NCBI GenBank assembly: GCA_036245525.1
Contig: BTPG01000004.1
Span: 15,718,372-15,782,371 of the forward strand
Source: Semisulcospira habei
Taxonomy: Eukaryota > Mollusca > Gastropoda > Semisulcospiridae
Direction of reading: 5' to 3'
Length of the DNA: 64,000 nucleotides
The position numbers and the translations under genes are program-made. This document shows, in pieces, positions 60,406 through 64,000 of this stretch. Every line of letters starts with the position of its first letter. Positions within the stretch are counted from its first letter, which is position 1. The notes under the pieces were generated by a model. The model had not been told where the DNA came from. It ran no database searches and saw only the letters and a list, made by a program, of their open reading frames with translations.

Positions 60406-60447
60406 AGCGAGAGTGTGTCAAGTGCATAGTAATTGACACACATCTGA

Positions 60448-60537
60448 AAGGGGGAGGGGGGGGGGGCGTGGGACGGGGAGGAGGGGTGCCCGGTGGGGGG
60501 TAGGGGGGGGGGTGGGGGGTGGGGGGGGGGGGGAGAA
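60448..60537. repeat. G-rich tract
   Basis: GGGGG runs separated by single T, A or C. Confidence 0.85.
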
Positions 60538-60763
60538 GAAAAACGATAAGTGCAATGTTCTTGACGCATGAGCACCGTCACTTGACCTTACTACACGAGA
60601 AACTGTTCAACTCTGACACAACTTCACACTACAAGCCAAAGTAAGTGGGACTACACCAGCCAGTTGTTTTACTGTACAACCAAGGGACGGTAAAATGCAA
60701 GGGAAAACACGTGGCTGGCAAGTGTCACGCTTCACGGATTTACTTTTATTTATGTCGAGAAAG

Positions 60764-61275
60764 AAAAGGGTAAAACAATTAACCCCTTCACCACCCGAGA
60801 ACAATTGAACATCACTCAACTGCAAAACGTATAGATCGTTTTGCAGTTGAGTGATTGTTACGTGTTGAGATATGGTCGTAAGTATAAATTAAGTGGATTT
60901 TTCTGGAAAGTTGTTTTACTATAAAAGATGGTGCCGCTAGGAAGCACGTGTGTACATTGTCATACATTGTCAGTTGTAGGGACACGCAGTTTATCGTAGG
61001 TACGTGGCCCGTATGTATCAGTGGTGGTGCATTTGGGAATGCATTGTGTGGAGATCGCATCGCTGCAATAAAATATTGTTGGAACTGTTACTCCAGTGTA
61101 GTCTACATCCTTAAGCCACGTGTGACGGGTTGCAGCTGAATGAAATTTCTTTTAAAAGAACCTTACGTGCGTGCGTCTGGTGTGATATCATACGACTACG
61201 ACTCAACACGTAACAGTGATGTTCAATTGTTCTCGGGTAGTGAAGGGGTTAATTGTTTTACCCATTTCTTTGCAA
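60764..61275. mobile_element. Large foldback with about 55-bp arms built on an HP-A end
   Basis: GGGTAAAACAATTAACCCC then TTCACCACCCGAGAAC, AATTGAACATCACT at 60769-60822 is inverted at 61211-61268. Pairing continues outside the TTAA, unlike a simple MITE. An inner CACTCAACTGCAAAACG palindrome lies at 60817-60857. Confidence 0.7.
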
Positions 61276-61450
61276 CTGCGGGGGCTCATGAGGATCTATG
61301 CCTCTTGCTGAAAACACTTTCTATCCACGCTCATTTGACGGCTGGAGATTTCTGACGTTTAAATTTGCCCGGATTAAAAAACAAAACAAAACAAAACAAA
61401 AATAAAACCAAAAACACAGTGTACATCCACTGGCAGTAAAGGGGTTATTT
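61276..61450. mobile_element. HP-A right half
   Basis: GCAACTGCGGGGGCTCATG, AGGATCTATGCCTCTTGC, right flank and GGCAGTAAAGGGGTTA end. The left arm was lost at the foldback junction. Confidence 0.72.
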
Positions 61451-61744
61451 GTATGACAATCACACTTCATGTCGTAATATTATTTATTTGTTCTATCTAT
61501 CCATTTATTTTATTGCGATCCAAAGAAAGAAAACCACGCGACTGTCATCTTCCTGAACTTTCAAGAAAAACAAGCACATGGCAGTACTCGTGCTCTCTTC
61601 GCGAAATTCGTTGGCAATTGACTTTGGGACGTCAGAAATAGGTCATAACAGTAGATGAAAACAGTTATCGCCTATTTGTCCAGGGTTTCAATCCACTGTT
61701 TGAGTCCCAAAAACGACGCGCAGTTTTTAACATACTAAAGCATA

Positions 61745-61840
61745 ACGTCTTCAGGCCCCCGACGGCCGCAGTGGGCCCGCGCACAGCCGTGCGCGGGTCC
61801 ACTGCGGCCGTGGTGGGTCCGAGGACCTTTGCGTACTAGG
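61745..61840. mobile_element. HP-C-related hairpin
   Basis: ACGGCCGCAGTGGGCCCGC, apex GCACAGCCGTGC, mirror GCGGGTCCACTGCGGCCG, end GAGGACCTTTGCGTACTAGG. Confidence 0.75.
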
Positions 61841-62353
61841 AAAATCGTCTGTTGGAAAGAAAGACTCTCGGTAGGTTTTGTATTGGAGTGTAGCATCCCT
61901 ACCAACCAACAGAGGAAACAGCGAGAGTGAACAGAGGTGCTATACTCTCTAGAGGCAATTTCTGTTTTCAGCTCTTCTTCTGAGGGTCTAAACTGAAGAG
62001 GAAGAACAAGAAGGAACGTAATGTTTCAGTTGAGAGAAAAATCTTCTAAATCAGTTTATGGTTCTGGTATCTGATTCTCTTTATATACGCTGCACAAAAA
62101 CTGACTTGTAATGAAAGGAAGTGTGGAAGTTGATAAGCAAAAAGCGATAAGAAAACGTTAAAGGAGTCTGTTGTAACATCACTGTTGACTCAACCCACAC
62201 CTGTACGAACATCCCATATGTAGGTACAGAAAACGCAAAATGCGATCTTGGAGAAATTGACATGTGCATGGTGACACGGCTTTTTTTTTTTTCCAATAGC
62301 TACTTGTGAATACAGTTATTTACGCTAGATGTTTACGGTACAGTTAGTTTGTT
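61841..62353. other. Intergenic, nothing recognised
   Basis: No exon or repeat core identified. Confidence 0.4.
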
Positions 62354-62581
62354 TTAACCCATATCATACTGAGGCTAAAAGCTTCAAATTTGTACACTGC
62401 CATATGCAAGCTACATTATAGTACTTACAGATAAGGATATAGACCAATGGCTTTAGTTCAAGGGTAGTGTCAGAATAGCTTGGCGCCTCTAGGCTCCAAG
62501 CTATTCTGGCACTACCCTTGAACTATTTTAGTCAAAATTATTTCACACACTGGTGTATTCTGAATCACTGATAAGGGTTAA
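62354..62581. mobile_element. Complete MITE, HP-B core in CCCATATCATACTGAG ends
   Basis: TTAACCCATATCATACTGAG to CACTGATAAGGGTTAA, 228 bp. Closely matches the 21627 copy outside the stem; inside, GGTAGTGTC and GGCACTACC replace GGTGGTGCC/GGCACCACC. Confidence 0.9.
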
Positions 62582-63047
62582 TAAACAACTTTTAGAAAGC
62601 AACGAAACGTTCTCTGGGCGTGTGACATTTTTTTCCCCCGTGCACTACATAAGGGGAATTAAGCAAATTGTTCAAAACAGCACGGGAAAACCCTCGAGCA
62701 TTCTGGACAATCGTTGAGTGGGCGGTATGATGTAATTTGGTCACGTGCATTGGCGCTGAACAGACCGAATACCATTTAGGTCTGCGTTTGACATTATATT
62801 GACGCTTTGAATGCAAAATTGTATCTGGGTACGTACAACTACGAGATTTGTGAATTTTTTTTTTCTCTAATGGCAACCGAAAGCAACAGAAGAGTCGCGT
62901 TTTTATTATCGACGTGACAATAAATAAACTGTTTTGGAAGCCAGTAAAGATTGCAGAATTCGACACGCAAACAATCTCATATAATAGGTTCCTTCTCCTA
63001 ATTGCGGTTATCGCGTTTGCAAACGTGGAAGTGCTTCTTTCTCTGTT

Positions 63048-63147
63048 TTCAACTGTGTGACTGCCGAAGGCCGTAGGGTCCAAAACACAGACCTGCACAC
63101 ATACTGCTGTAGGCTGTAAGGTCGAAAGTCACAGACCAGCACACAGT
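63048..63147. mobile_element. HP-D tandem halves
   Basis: CTGCCGAAGGCCGTAGGGTC, CAGACCTGCACAC then CTGTAGGCTGTAAGGTCG, CACAGACCAGCACACAG. Two right arms in series. Confidence 0.6.
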
Positions 63148-63229
63148 GTGTGAGACTAAGAGGCGAGACGTGCAAGCTATAGCGGACACAGCATGCAAAT
63201 GATCTTGTCATCCATCATGTGTGTGTCAG

Positions 63230-63380
63230 TTCTGCATACGTCGGTGCTAGTCCCACGGATGTTTACATGTCGCACGTTGATACGCCGATGGCCTTCTCTG
63301 ACGGCGGGTGTGAAGTCATGGATCCAACCTCGGCGGCACAGGCGGGGGTAGAGAAACGCCTTTTGACGATGTGTATCGAT
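63230..63380 (+). CDS. Possible exon of an unrecognised gene
   Basis: Acceptor CATCATGTGTGTGTCAG and donor GAT|GTAAAGT bound 151 bp with one open frame: SAYVGASPTDVYMSHVDTP, MAFSDGGCEVMDPTSAAQ, AGVEKRLLTMCID. The segment is free of the local repeat families and rich in G/C third positions, unlike its surroundings. No family recognised. Could equally be a chance frame. Confidence 0.28.
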
Positions 63381-63436
63381 GTAAAGTACTTATTTCTTAC
63401 AGTCACTGACACCATCCCGGCATGTGGCCTCTGAAA

Positions 63437-63502
63437 GCAAGAAACATAGATTCTCATGAGCCCCTGCATCTGCAGGGGCTACTGAGAATCTATGTCTCTT
63501 GC
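63437..63502. mobile_element. HP-A hairpin core
   Basis: GCAAGAAACATAGATTCTC, apex GCCCCTGCATCTGCAGGGGC, mirror TGAGAATCTATGTCTCTTGC. Both AGATTCTCA/TGAGAATCT and CCCCTGCA/TGCAGGGG are paired changes from the common copy. A right-arm fragment follows at 63600-63645. Confidence 0.82.
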
Positions 63503-63924
63503 AGATGAGAATTTGTTTGCTCATGGTTACCTTCTTTTTTTGTACGAAACAGATGCGACTCGAAGGTTCTCTAATACGTGTATGCACATGCCATAGGAGC
63601 CATAGGATCTGCAGGGGTTCGTGAAAATCTATGACCCTTGCAGGTGCAAAGACAATGTCATAGGGCTAGTCTACGGCCAGTCAATAATGCCCGTGTCGAG
63701 TCTTGCTGAGAGAATGTCATAGCAGCCAATAAATATCGTGCAAACGTGTTCTCTTTTATCCTTATTATGCCGCAATTGACAGGTGTATTCTCCATCAAAT
63801 TCTCTTAGATTGTCTCGCTGACGTATCAAGCTTACAGGCTGGGTTGAACCACTGGCATTGGATAGGAAGTCTGTTGAGGGCGGCCATTACCTTTTGAATC
63901 TTTGATAACAATTGGCTGATCAAG

Positions 63925-64000
63925 TTATTTCGGGGATTGACGTCCACGGCCATGATTGGCGGGTTATGGGCAGCAGGGACAGCAATTTGCCTGTGGAGTA
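63925..64000. mobile_element. Partial copy of the 17580 SINE-like repeat
   Basis: ATTTCGGGGATTGACGTCCA, CGGCCATGATTGGCGGGTTA; cut by the window edge. Confidence 0.55.

Noticed and set aside
62592..63098. 168-codon open frame on the minus strand
   Set aside because: Long for this region but no domain, no signal sequence and no coding bias; it overlaps HP-D arms. Probably chance.

Overview
This is eukaryotic, intron-rich, repeat-dense DNA, most likely from a mollusc and probably a marine gastropod. The lineage is an inference from a compact secreted C1q-domain gene, an invertebrate peripherin/RDS-type tetraspanin, CR1- and RTE-like LINEs, tRNA-derived SINEs, long CA/GA/ATT microsatellites and a very high load of short hairpin transposons. 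There is no bacterial gene organisation, CRISPR array or rRNA gene.

Two host genes can be built exon by exon, both on the + strand. (1) A two-exon secreted C1q-domain protein (11..167 joined to 584..978, 183 aa). (2) A peripherin-2/ROM1-like tetraspanin in nine constitutive exons from 6087 to 19967 (482 aa), with one possible in-frame cassette exon (7374..7439). All junction phases of both genes agree. The tetraspanin has four membrane segments, the CCG and SCCNP signatures of the large extracellular loop, and a cytoplasmic tail of about 200 residues. A lone exon-like segment near the right edge (63230..63380) may belong to a third, unrecognised gene.

Nearly everything else is mobile DNA. 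LINE copies lie at 16.6-17.4, 18.9-19.5 and 38.6-39.4 kb (one CR1-like family with ATT tails), at 22.4-26.6 kb (a minus-strand cluster of three fragments), at 40.06-41.65 kb (a reverse transcriptase inside an 81-bp perfect direct repeat) and at 50.07-53.35 kb (a nearly complete endonuclease plus RT element with target-site duplications). SINE-like insertions lie at 6.57, 6.90, 15.2 and 17.58 kb. A TTA-flanked PIF/Harbinger-like element occupies 54037..54807.

The dominant signal is a dense population of short foldback elements. I name the families here HP-A to HP-H. HP-A and HP-B are about 200-bp elements bounded by TTAA, each carrying a long near-perfect hairpin. About 30 HP-A and 20 HP-B copies or remnants are visible. 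HP-C is a GC-rich hairpin whose six best copies are each flanked by a matching dinucleotide. Within HP-A and HP-B the two arms of a copy share substitutions that differ from other copies, so the arms stay complementary while the sequence drifts. The same HP-B core also occurs inside at least four different TTAA-type ends. Many copies lie in the introns or just downstream of the tetraspanin gene and would be transcribed as double-stranded RNA. All of this was read by eye; boundaries of decayed copies are approximate.
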